From: Paucimonas sp.
GTDB lineage: Bacteria; Pseudomonadota; Gammaproteobacteria; Burkholderiales; Burkholderiaceae_D
NCBI GenBank assembly: GCA_028292545.1
Contig: JAQGMC010000034.1
Span: forward strand, 1 to 39,684
DNA length: 39,684 nt
Direction of reading: 5' to 3'
The position numbers were made by a program, and so were the translations under genes. This document shows, in pieces, positions 8,591 through 16,800 of the stretch; position 1 is the stretch's first letter, and each line of letters opens with the position of its first letter. The notes beneath the pieces are model-generated. The model saw only the letters and a list, made by a program, of their open reading frames with translations, was not told the origin of the DNA and did not search any database.

Positions 8591-9355
8591 TTAATGCAGC
8601 GGACCTGCTTCCATGCCGGCGCCCGGCGGCATCTGCATGGGCTGGCGCAGTATCGATGCTTCAACCCAGCTTCGCACCTGCTGCAGATGCTGCCTTTCAT
8701 GTTGCAAGGCGTGGCCGAAATCGTCTGCCATGGCATCGTGGCCCTGCTCACTGGCAAGCGCAATCAGCATTTCCCAGCCGGCATTGTCCGTCAGTTCGCC
8801 GACCAGGATTGCATGCAGCGATTGCACGACTGAGGTGCGCGGATCCGTCACCACTTTCAGCAGGCCCGCCGATTCCACGCCCGCAAGGTCAGCACACGGT
8901 GTCTGTGCGGTCGGATCGCCGCCCAAGCTTTCAATGGCCTGGGCCACCATCTGGAAGTGGGCCGCTTCCTCGTCGCGAATATGGCGCAACTGGTCAACGC
9001 TGACTTGGGGCGCGTGCTGCTGCAATGCTTCAACCTTGTCGATCAGCGCATCGTACAGGCGGGTGCCGGTGCGTTCGAAGGCCAGGCGCTCACCCAGCTT
9101 GTCCATCAGCAGCTGCGGCTCCTCACCCATCACGGCCGCAACGCCCGTCTTGAGCATGCCCCGGGCGGTGCCGGGTGGCGGCACCGAGCCCAGTGGATCG
9201 GCCTCGCGGTTGTATTGTGCGCGGGTACTGGAGATGCCGGGATTGGGTGGCGCGCCGCCATCGCCGGGCGGCACCAGGTCCATCATGTCGCTGGCATCCA
9301 GGGGCGATACCTGAATACCGGTCCTGTTCATTCCTGTTTTTGCTTGCTCGTTCAT
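8591..9355 (-). CDS. Ferritin-like di-iron domain protein
   Basis: 254-aa protein with a complete set of four-helix-bundle metal ligands. From the ATG at 9355: Glu94 (LAFERTG), Glu130-x-x-His133 (EEAAH), Glu187 and Glu195 (GELTDNAGWE), and Glu220-x-x-His223 (ERQH). This is the E, ExxH, E, ExxH pattern of ferritin-like/rubrerythrin-type carboxylate di-iron proteins. The first ~65 residues are Pro/Gly-rich and likely disordered; the end is Met/Pro-rich. AAGGAG sits 5 nt before the ATG. The gene follows another ferritin-like gene by 24 bp and probably shares its transcript. A role in iron handling or peroxide defence is inferred from fold only. Confidence 0.8.
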   Translation of the reverse strand: MNEQAKTGMNRTGIQVSPLDASDMMDLVPPGDGGAPPNPGISSTRAQYNREADPLGSVPPPGTARGMLKTGVAAVMGEEPQLLMDKLGERLAFERTGTRLYDALIDKVEALQQHAPQVSVDQLRHIRDEEAAHFQMVAQAIESLGGDPTAQTPCADLAGVESAGLLKVVTDPRTSVVQSLHAILVGELTDNAGWEMLIALASEQGHDAMADDFGHALQHERQHLQQVRSWVEASILRQPMQMPPGAGMEAGPLH

Positions 9356-9379
9356 CACCACTCCTTGTCTGGTTGCGCC

Positions 9380-10552
9380 TCAGGCATGTATTGCCTGGCG
9401 CTTCATCAGTTCACCGCCCGGCGCCCACACATAGCCCTCGGCAACAATTTCACTTGGCGACCCATCCGCATTCACCTGTTCGCGATAGGCGCGTGTGGCT
9501 TCGCTCTCCTGTTCACGCGGCACAAACTGCGTACCGCGGGCCGACAGGCCGACTTCCTGCCTCAGGGTCTGGCGCACAAAATCGCGGTTGCTTTCAAACG
9601 CCAGGGGTTCGGGCAAGTCGCCAGGAAGGATTTCAACCGGGTCGCGTTTTTCCACTTGCTTGAAGAGTTCGCACACGGCATGGAAATGGCCGAGCTCGTA
9701 ATCCAGGCAGCGTTCCCACACAGCCTTCAGGCGGGGGCTGGTTTCAGCTTGCACGCAGCTGTAGTAGTTGTAGACTTCGGTCGCTTCATGCAGCAGCCAC
9801 TGCTCAAGCCAGGTCTCGGCCGGATCGAGCATGGATTCATATTGCGTCACATGCTGTTCCTCGATGGATGCAATCTCGGCATACAGTTGGCGCGCGACCG
9901 GGTCGGCAAACAGCGGGCCAATGTTGAGGTAATACTGGTTGACCTGAAACTCTGCAGCGACGATCGTCAGCGCATGAATGCGCGTCAGCGGCTGCGCGTT
10001 CGTCCTGTCGTAGTGGTCGCGCACATCATCGGCGGGAGCGCGGTGTTCAATAGCCGTCGGACGGCCCGGCAAGATGTCGGTATAGCTTTGCAGGATGTTG
10101 TTGGCATCCTTGCCTTCCATCCTGTCGAGCAGTGCCGAGTAAAGATAGAGATGGTCGAAGTCTTCCAGCATGCCGAACCGATACACCTGTGCCAGGTATT
10201 CATGGGGCTCGCGCCGGGCGACGGCTGCCGTGATTTCAATTGCAGCCTGCTCATAGCCAATCGTGGTTTCCAGCGGAGAGTGATCGGCGCCCAGCAGCCA
10301 GTTCACCAGCGTGGCTTGGTGCTGTTCAATGCGCCGCACTTGCGCCAGCGGAATGCGCAGCGCGCCATTCATGCGGCCGCAAAAGTGCTGGAAGCGCTGC
10401 GACTCTTGCTCTACGCCGTTCATCAGGATGACGCGAACCCGCGAGAACGCGTCATCGTCGAGTTTGCTGATGGGCTTGCCCACCATATCGCGCCAGGTGA
10501 ACCTCTGCTTGTCAAGAGGCGTTCCCTGCGCGCTGTAAAGGTTGAATGCCAT
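9380..10552 (-). CDS. Large ferritin-like protein with ExxH motifs, function unknown
   Basis: 390-aa soluble, mostly helical protein. Candidate metal-binding motifs recur in a helix-bundle pattern: Glu130/Asp131 with His134 (MLEDFDHLYLY), Glu231/Glu232 and His234 (ASIEEQHVTQYESML), Glu256 (LLHEATEVYNYY), and Glu286-x-x-His289 (DYELGHFHAVCELF). This suggests one or two di-iron sites. No signal peptide is seen. It is the first gene of a two-gene minus-strand unit with the shorter ferritin-like protein and is divergent from the SDR gene, with a 175-bp promoter region (10553-10727) between. I do not know a specific function. It is longer than typical ferritin-family proteins and may be a duplicated or extended bundle. 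Confidence 0.7.
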   Translation of the reverse strand: MAFNLYSAQGTPLDKQRFTWRDMVGKPISKLDDDAFSRVRVILMNGVEQESQRFQHFCGRMNGALRIPLAQVRRIEQHQATLVNWLLGADHSPLETTIGYEQAAIEITAAVARREPHEYLAQVYRFGMLEDFDHLYLYSALLDRMEGKDANNILQSYTDILPGRPTAIEHRAPADDVRDHYDRTNAQPLTRIHALTIVAAEFQVNQYYLNIGPLFADPVARQLYAEIASIEEQHVTQYESMLDPAETWLEQWLLHEATEVYNYYSCVQAETSPRLKAVWERCLDYELGHFHAVCELFKQVEKRDPVEILPGDLPEPLAFESNRDFVRQTLRQEVGLSARGTQFVPREQESEATRAYREQVNADGSPSEIVAEGYVWAPGGELMKRQAIHA

Positions 10553-10727
10553 ATGCGCTCCGTTTTTGCGGACATAGGAGGGGTTGAGAGAAAGGCGCTT
10601 GTAGTGCCGTTCCAGACTGCTGGCGGGGACGTTTGAGTGACCTCAAGCGCCTTGCGGCCTGTTTCGCTGCGCCTGCAACGGCCCCCGAAGGAAGCAGTCC
10701 ACACGCCTTTGGCCAAGGTGATTGAAA

Positions 10728-11750
10728 ATGAAAACGCGCACCCAGTCGGTGCTGCATGGCGCCTTGCTCGCACTTGCAGCGTTGCTGTTTGCCGGTTGCG
10801 CCAGCACCCGGCTTTCCCCGGCAGAAGAGCAGGCAGCGGCCGGCAAGACCTATGTCGTGACCGGCGCCTCCAGCGGCATCGGTCGCGGCGTTGCACAACG
10901 TCTGGGTGCAATGCGGGCCAACGTCGTACTCGCTGCCCGGCGCACTGGCTTGCTGGAGCAGGTAGCGGGTGAAGTCAGGCGCGCAGGCGGAATGGCGCTT
11001 GTGCAAACCGTGGACGTATCCAGGCCAGAAGACATGCGCCGGCTGGCCGATGCGGCGGTGTCGCGCTTCGGCAAGATTGATGTCTGGATCAATGATGCGG
11101 GCGTTGGCGCGATTGGCCCTTTCGAGCAAATCCCGCTGGTTGACCATGCGCGGCTCATCGACGTCAACCTGAAGGGCGTCATCTATGGCAGCCACTTCGC
11201 CATCGCGCGCTTCAAGCAACAGGGCTATGGAACGCTGGTCAATGTCGGGTCAGTGGAAAGCGAAGTCCCGCTGGCTTATCAAGCTTCGTACTCCGCCAGC
11301 AAGGCGGGCGTATTGAGCCTGGGACGCGCGCTCAATGAAGAATTGCGCCTGGCCGGCATGCAAGCCATCAAGGTGTCGACTGTGATGCCCTTTGCGACCG
11401 ACACCCCGTTCTTTGACCATGTGGCAAATTACAGTGGAGGCCAGCCGCAAATGCTTGGGCTGGATCCGCCGGAAAAAGCGGTCGACGCGGTCATCGCCGC
11501 CAGCCTCCGTCCGCGCGAAGAAGTGCCGGTGGGATGGAAGGGCAGCCTTTCTGTTTTCGGTCACAGGTGGACGCCGGATATCTCTGAATACAGCTCGGCC
11601 AGCGCCTATCATCGCCTGCAGATGGAGAAGGCCGGGCCGGCACCCGCTACGTCGGGCAACCTGCACCAGCCGATGCAGCAGGGACAAGGCGTGGATGGCG
11701 GATGGCGCGAGAGGATGCGCGCAGACCGGAAGGCGCAGGAAGCGAAATAA
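10728..11750 (+). CDS. Short-chain dehydrogenase/reductase with a lipoprotein signal sequence
   Basis: 340-aa classical SDR: cofactor motif TGASSGIG at 45-52, the NAG-like INDAG at 121-125, Ser175, and catalytic Tyr188-x-x-x-Lys192 (YSASK). It should be an NAD(P)-dependent oxidoreductase; the substrate is unknown. Oddly, the Rossmann fold is preceded by a lipoprotein-type leader: basic start, hydrophobic core at 9-21, and FAGC ending at Cys24. AAGGTG lies 7 nt before the ATG at 10728, and no other good start lies between the leader and the fold. If the leader works, the enzyme would be lipid-anchored outside the cytoplasm, where NAD(P)H is not expected. The C-terminus (about 255-340) extends past the core fold and has WKGSL and WTPDISEY. 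Confidence 0.88.
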   Translation: MKTRTQSVLHGALLALAALLFAGCASTRLSPAEEQAAAGKTYVVTGASSGIGRGVAQRLGAMRANVVLAARRTGLLEQVAGEVRRAGGMALVQTVDVSRPEDMRRLADAAVSRFGKIDVWINDAGVGAIGPFEQIPLVDHARLIDVNLKGVIYGSHFAIARFKQQGYGTLVNVGSVESEVPLAYQASYSASKAGVLSLGRALNEELRLAGMQAIKVSTVMPFATDTPFFDHVANYSGGQPQMLGLDPPEKAVDAVIAASLRPREEVPVGWKGSLSVFGHRWTPDISEYSSASAYHRLQMEKAGPAPATSGNLHQPMQQGQGVDGGWRERMRADRKAQEAK

Positions 11751-12097
11751 GGAATATTCCCCTCGCTTTGCACATGCCGTGGCGGCCAGCGTTTCGGCCG
11801 CTGGCTGCGGTTTGTTGACTGCGGATTGCATGCTGCGGCAACAAATCCGGCCGGCTCCACGGCTGTCGTTTCTATCCGGTTTGAGTCTCGTCAGTCATTC
11901 GGATGAAAGGCGTTACCCGCCGTTTCCGGGAGCGTCATACTACTTGTAGCCCCGTCGGCAAAGCCGGGCAAATCGACGGCCTTGCAAAGGCGCGCATCGC
12001 GATTGGCTGATCAATCCGAAATCGTCCCTCTATTGCTCATCCGATTCTGGGTCATTTCGGTCGGCGCTTGCGCCGCACCCTCACCTGGAATCGCGCT
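11751..12097 (+). other. Intergenic region upstream of the Crp/Fnr-type gene with a possible structured leader
   Basis: 347 bp without a gene. At 11952-11979 the sequence can form a hairpin: CCGTCG (11952-11957) pairs perfectly with CGACGG (11974-11979) around GCAAAGCCGGGCAAAT. An overlapping alternative, GCCTT (11979-11983) with AAGGC (11987-11991), holds another GCAAAG. Recurrent GCAAAG loops hint at a structured RNA, but I cannot match it to a known riboswitch class. Otherwise I see nothing definite here. Confidence 0.35.
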
Positions 12098-12832
12098 ATG
12101 TCAGGCTTGAACTCCGCTCACCCGCATTACGGGAACCACTTGCTCTCATTGCTGGAGCCGGAGGATTTTGCGCATCTGGCGTCGGACCTGGAACCGGTTA
12201 ACCTGCCCGGCAAGCAAGTGATCGCCGAACGAAACCGGCCCATTACCCATATTTACTTTCCAGGCAGTTGCGTTCTGTCGGTCCTGGCCCAGATGCTGGA
12301 CGGCCAAACGGTTGAAGTGGGCACCATAGGGAATGAAGGATTCTATGGCCTGGATGTTTTGGTAGGCAGTGACGCGGCTATTGAAACCACCGTTTGCCAA
12401 GTACCCGGTATGGCGCTTCGCTTGCCAGTTGAACGCTTCCGGCAACGCATTACCGGAGACACACCGCTACGGCGGCTGACACAGCGTTTCCTTCAGGCCT
12501 ATATGAGTCTGGTGTCGCAGTCGGTGGCCTGCAATCGCCTTCACACCATCGAGGCGCGCTTTGCCCGCTGGCTATTGATGACGCATGACCGGGTGCCCGG
12601 AGACGAATTTGATCTGACCCAGGAATTCCTTGCCGCCATGCTCGGCACGCACCGGCCAAGCGTCAGTCTGGTGGCCGGCGCCTTTCAACAGGCTGGCATG
12701 ATCAGGTACAACAGAGGACACATTGCCATCCTGAAGCGGCAGGCACTCGAGGAAATCTCCTGTGAGTGCTACAGCGTCGTCCAGAAGCAATTCAACCAGA
12801 TTTTCGGCCGGCTTCCCAGAAAAGCACCGTGA
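12098..12832 (+). CDS. Crp/Fnr-family transcriptional regulator
   Basis: 244-aa regulator with an N-terminal cyclic-nucleotide-binding-like domain (about 15-150) and a C-terminal winged helix (about 160-225). The sensor part has the expected strand pattern (ITHIYFPGSCVLSVLAQMLD, then VEVGTIGNEGFYGL). The HTH lies in DLTQEFLAAMLGTHRPSVSL. FNR-type iron-sulfur cysteines are absent from the N-terminus, so direct FNR-type oxygen sensing is unlikely; cAMP-contact residues are not obvious. The ATG at 12098 is preferred over an in-frame TTG at 12068, although the ribosome site is weak. The gene stands alone, with converging transcription downstream. Confidence 0.88.
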   Translation: MSGLNSAHPHYGNHLLSLLEPEDFAHLASDLEPVNLPGKQVIAERNRPITHIYFPGSCVLSVLAQMLDGQTVEVGTIGNEGFYGLDVLVGSDAAIETTVCQVPGMALRLPVERFRQRITGDTPLRRLTQRFLQAYMSLVSQSVACNRLHTIEARFARWLLMTHDRVPGDEFDLTQEFLAAMLGTHRPSVSLVAGAFQQAGMIRYNRGHIAILKRQALEEISCECYSVVQKQFNQIFGRLPRKAP

Positions 12833-12886
12833 AGGCCAGCAGCGCAGTGCGCCGGTTCCAAGCGGAGGCTTGTCGTTAGCTGGCCT
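12833..12886 (+). terminator. Possible hairpin at the 3' end of the Crp/Fnr-type gene
   Basis: AGGCCAGC (12833-12840) is an exact inverted match to GCTGGCCT (12879-12886), separated by 38 nt. It begins right at the stop codon of the plus-strand gene, in a convergent gap. No T-run follows, so it is not a classical intrinsic terminator. Confidence 0.25.
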
Positions 12887-13114
12887 CCTCCGTCGACCCC
12901 GACCGATCGACAGCGCCGGGCAGCAAAAGTATGGGATGGCCTTTGCGCCGTTCTGCTTGCGGCGCATCCAACCCCGGGCCAGGGCACTCACATCGGTCCG
13001 AGGCTTGGGCGCCAGATTTACCGTCCGAATCCGGCTGTTTGCTCGAGAGCGGCTCCGGCGACGCGCAGCGCTCACGCTCGATTTGCTCCCGGTCCGAATA
13101 GACATAATGTTCGG

Positions 13115-13519
13115 TCACAAGTCGCACCTCATCGCAGTAGTGTCCTTACCGCAGAACGTTTCCAGGATGCCGAGCAAATCGTCCACCGTGAATGGCTTGT
13201 TCAGGTAGTGGTCCAGGTAAATGCCGCATTCGCATTCGCGATCGGGTTCGCGCGGATTAGCGCTCATGGCAACGATTCCGGCGTGTGGCGCAATCTTTCG
13301 CAGGCGGGCCGCCAGGTCATATCCGTCCATCCCGGGAAGCACGACATCAATGATGCAAACGTCGGGCTGGCTTCGAAGCGCGGCGTCGATGGCCTTCATT
13401 GGCTCGTCTGCAAAAGCGACCCTGTGTCCGAAGGATTCGAGCAGGGGGCGCATGACCGACTGCAAGTCGCGGTTGTCGTCTACCAGGAGGATAGTAAGCA
13501 CCGCGGGCTGTGTGGTCAT
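13115..13519 (-). CDS. Single-domain response regulator (receiver only)
   Basis: 134-aa CheY-like receiver without an output domain. It shows the acidic pocket (LLVDDN), the phosphoacceptor Asp in CIIDVVLPGMDGYD, Ser in VAMSAN and the Lys in LNKPFT. It would pass or dock a phosphoryl signal from one of the nearby kinases. A short insertion, REPDRECECGIYLDHYL, places two Cys just before the last strand. It lies about 295 bp downstream of the CheB-CheR hybrid kinase on the same strand, so that kinase is the first candidate partner. The ribosome site is weak. Confidence 0.88.
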   Translation of the reverse strand: MTTQPAVLTILLVDDNRDLQSVMRPLLESFGHRVAFADEPMKAIDAALRSQPDVCIIDVVLPGMDGYDLAARLRKIAPHAGIVAMSANPREPDRECECGIYLDHYLNKPFTVDDLLGILETFCGKDTTAMRCDL

Positions 13520-13814
13520 CTGTAGCTCATTGGGAAGATCAGAAGGCAGGGCCGGGCGTTCGTCGCACTTACGACTCCAAAGATGACTACTGTCGCGTCA
13601 TTCTTCCCACTTGTCCGTCTTCTATCGTACCGAGAAACGCGGGTGTTTTAATAAAGCGCAAGGCCGCTGGGCAAGACGTAACCGATGGCAATGTATTCCC
13701 CACCTCCCGACCTGTTTGCCGGCGCAGGTGAGGTCTCGATCGCTGGCTGTACGTCAACTGTGCCACGTGAGTGGTCCAGCAAGTCGCGGCCGGCCGTAGC
13801 GCTGTTTGCGAAGC
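13520..13814. other. Intergenic region between the hybrid kinase and the receiver gene
   Basis: About 295 bp with no supported gene. Short open frames on the plus strand have no family resemblance. A promoter for the minus-strand receiver gene probably lies here, but I cannot place it. Confidence 0.5.
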
Positions 13815-16800
13815 CTAATCGCTGATCCTGCTTGCCGTGACGATAAACTGGTCAAGCAGGACTGGCTTGCGTACGTGTGTTTCAAAGCCCGCCTCGAGCG
13901 CGCGATTTGCGTCACTTGGCCGCGTAAAGCCACTCAATGCGATAGCCGGCGTGCTTGCAGTGGCATTCAGCTTGCGCAGCTTTGCCAGTAGTTGGAATCC
14001 ATCGATGCCCGGCATACCAAGATCCGAAATAATCAGCTGGTAAGGTTCGCTAGCGCTTTCCGCAAATCCCAGCGCCTGGGCCGCGCTCGACGCAGCCGAG
14101 ACCTTTGCCCCTTCTGCACTGAGTAATTCACCCAGCAATTCAAGCGTTTCCAGCGCATCTTCCACGAGAAGGATGCGCTTGCCCGCCAAAGTACCGTTGT
14201 TTTCGACCATGGAAGACGGCGTTGAAGGGCGCGAAACGGCGAGCGGCAGGAAGACGCAGAATTGCGCGCCTTTTCCATCCCCGTTGGAGTCTGCCTCGAC
14301 GCGGCCGCCGTGACTGTGAACCAGTTCCTTGACAAGGGCCAGGCCAATGCCCATGCCACCAAACTCGCGCGCGGCGCCTGTATTGGCTTGACGGAACATG
14401 TCGAAGATAAAAGGCAAAAACTCCGGTGCAATGCCCTTGCCCGTGTCGGCAATGAGCATGCGGGCCGATTCGCCATCCCGGCTGAGTTGTATATGCACCT
14501 TGCCGCCGGCCGGCGTAAATTTCAGCGCATTACTCAGCAGGTTCCAGATGATTTGTTCAATCCGTACGACGTCGCCATGAATGATCAAGTCTTCTGTCGC
14601 CATCTCCAGGTCAAGGGCAACGCCCTTTTGCTGCGCGTCTACGGCCATGAGCTGGACTACATGTGAAACCCGCTCGCTGAAATTGAGCTGGGTCTGCGCC
14701 AGCGTCAGTTTGCCGGTATGCAGGCGCGACAGGTCCATCAAGTCGTCAATTATCCTCGCCTGTCCCTCCACCATGCGTTTGATCGTCGTCGTTCCGCGTT
14801 GGATGACAGGGATGGAGGCCGCCTCTGGCACCCGGCTCATCATTTCTGCAGTCAGCTGGATCAAGTTGAGCGGTTGCTTCAATTCATGGGATAGGACCGC
14901 GAAGAATTCATCCCGCACGCGCGCTGCTTCCTCGGCCCGGATCCTTTCCTGCTTTTCCCACGCAAGGCTGGCTTCTTGCCGATCCCGCGAATCGGTGAGG
15001 TCGCGTGCGATCTTGACATAGCCGCATAGTGCGTCATCGATCAGGGGCGAGGTTATGCCGCTGCAAAATACGCGCGAGCCATTTTTGCGAACATGCCAGC
15101 GGTCATCCTCTGCCCGACCCTCGTCGCGCGCACGTGCCAATTCATTCTGGAACGTGCCGCGGGCACGGTCTTCCGGCGGATAGAGCACGTCGGCGTTTTT
15201 ACCGATCATTTCCTGTTCCGAATAGCCAAACAGGCGCTCTGCCCCGCCGTTCCAACTCGTGACCACGCCATCCATATCCAGGGTGGCAATCGCATAATCC
15301 CTGGTGCTGGCAGCGATCAGGCGCATCCTCTGTTCACTGGCCAACAGCCTTTGTTCGGCCTCTTTGCGCCGCGAAATATCGATGAAACAAAGGACAAGGC
15401 CCTCAATCCGATCCTCTGCTGTGCGGTAGGGCAAGAGTCGGGCGATGTACCAACTTCCCTCCGCGGTTCCTGCTACTTCCCGTTCTACCGGCCGAAGGCT
15501 GTCGAATACTTGTTCGATATCCGCTCTCAATTCTGGATAATCGAGACGGCAAGTCAGGTCCAGGATCGAGCGGCTGACATCGGTTGCAATCAGGTTGAAC
15601 AGTCGCGTGCACGGCTTGGAATAGCGTTTGATATGGGTACCGCGATCAATGAAAACCGTGGCAATTTCCGTGGCCGATAAAAAGTTTTGCAAGTCATCAT
15701 TGGCTTTGGCTGTCTCATCCACCTTCGCCTTCAACTCGTAATTGACGGTGCTCAGTTCCTCATTGATCGACTGCAATTCCTCTTTGCTGGTTTCCAATTC
15801 TTCGGCAGTGGACCGTAACTCTTCATTGCTCGCCTGCAGTTCTTCATTGGCTGCCTTCAGGTCCTCAACCGCAGTCTCGTATTGTTCGATCACGGAGCGT
15901 AGCTGCTCCTTGGTTTGCTTCAGCTCCGTCTCGAGATGCAGTGTCACGGCATCGTCGATCGACTGTCCTGGCGTGCTGTTGACATCACCTGGCGCAGTCG
16001 CTTCTTCAAAGACCACACAGGTCATGCCAGTTCCCGCGAACTGGTTCTGTGCCGGACGGACCACGATCCGGATGGACGTCGTCTTGTCTGCCTCGCGCAT
16101 CGGCAGGTAGCGGGTTTTAACATCCTGGTGTGACCGCGTTGCCTGGAACAGCGCTGCGCGCAAGTCCAACTGCAAATCCGGATGCACCGTCAAGAAAATA
16201 TCGCGCGATGGTTCGCCGCCTGGATGATGCAGGAAGCGGTCTGCCTTCCTGGTCGCATAAATCACATTGTGATGCTGGTCGATCAGCATGCTCGGCGGCG
16301 CATAGTCTTCCAGGAACTGGCGATGCATTTCCTGCGGCGAAGCCGGTCGCGGCTCCGGGGCATTGCGCGCTGTCTTGAGCGCCGGTCGATCGCCAGTGAG
16401 CAGCACCGGCGGCAGTGCATGAAAGGCGCTGGACCTGGTGTTGAGAGCCTGGTAGATGCGGTGCTTCTTGTCGACCGGGGAAAACAACCCCGGCACCATA
16501 TCGACTGATTCTGCGGTTCCCAGAAACAGGTAGCCGTTCGGCTGCAGCGCATAGTGCAGTATTTCGAAAACCTGCCTCTGGATGTCCCGATTCAGGTAAA
16601 TCAGCAAATTGCGGCACACAATGATGTGCAGGCGCGAGAACGGCGGATCCCTGAGTATGTTATGGGTGGCGAACAAGACTTTTTCCCGGATTTCGCGCTT
16701 GACGCAGTAGTGCCCCTCTTCCTTGTCAAAATACTGGCGCAGCCGGGCGGGCGCCACGTCGGTGATGATTGAATCCGGATATAAACCGCGCCGCGCGATA

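Noticed and set aside
8957..10636. 559-codon open frame on the plus strand opposite the ferritin-like genes
   Set aside because: It lies antisense to two genes with clear metal-binding motifs and good starts; its translation is His/Arg/Gln-rich with no family resemblance, as expected for a high-GC shadow frame.
11950..11992. Cyclic-di-GMP-I (GEMM) riboswitch
   Set aside because: GCAAAG and GGGCAAA motifs are present, but their order and the pairing do not follow the known consensus.
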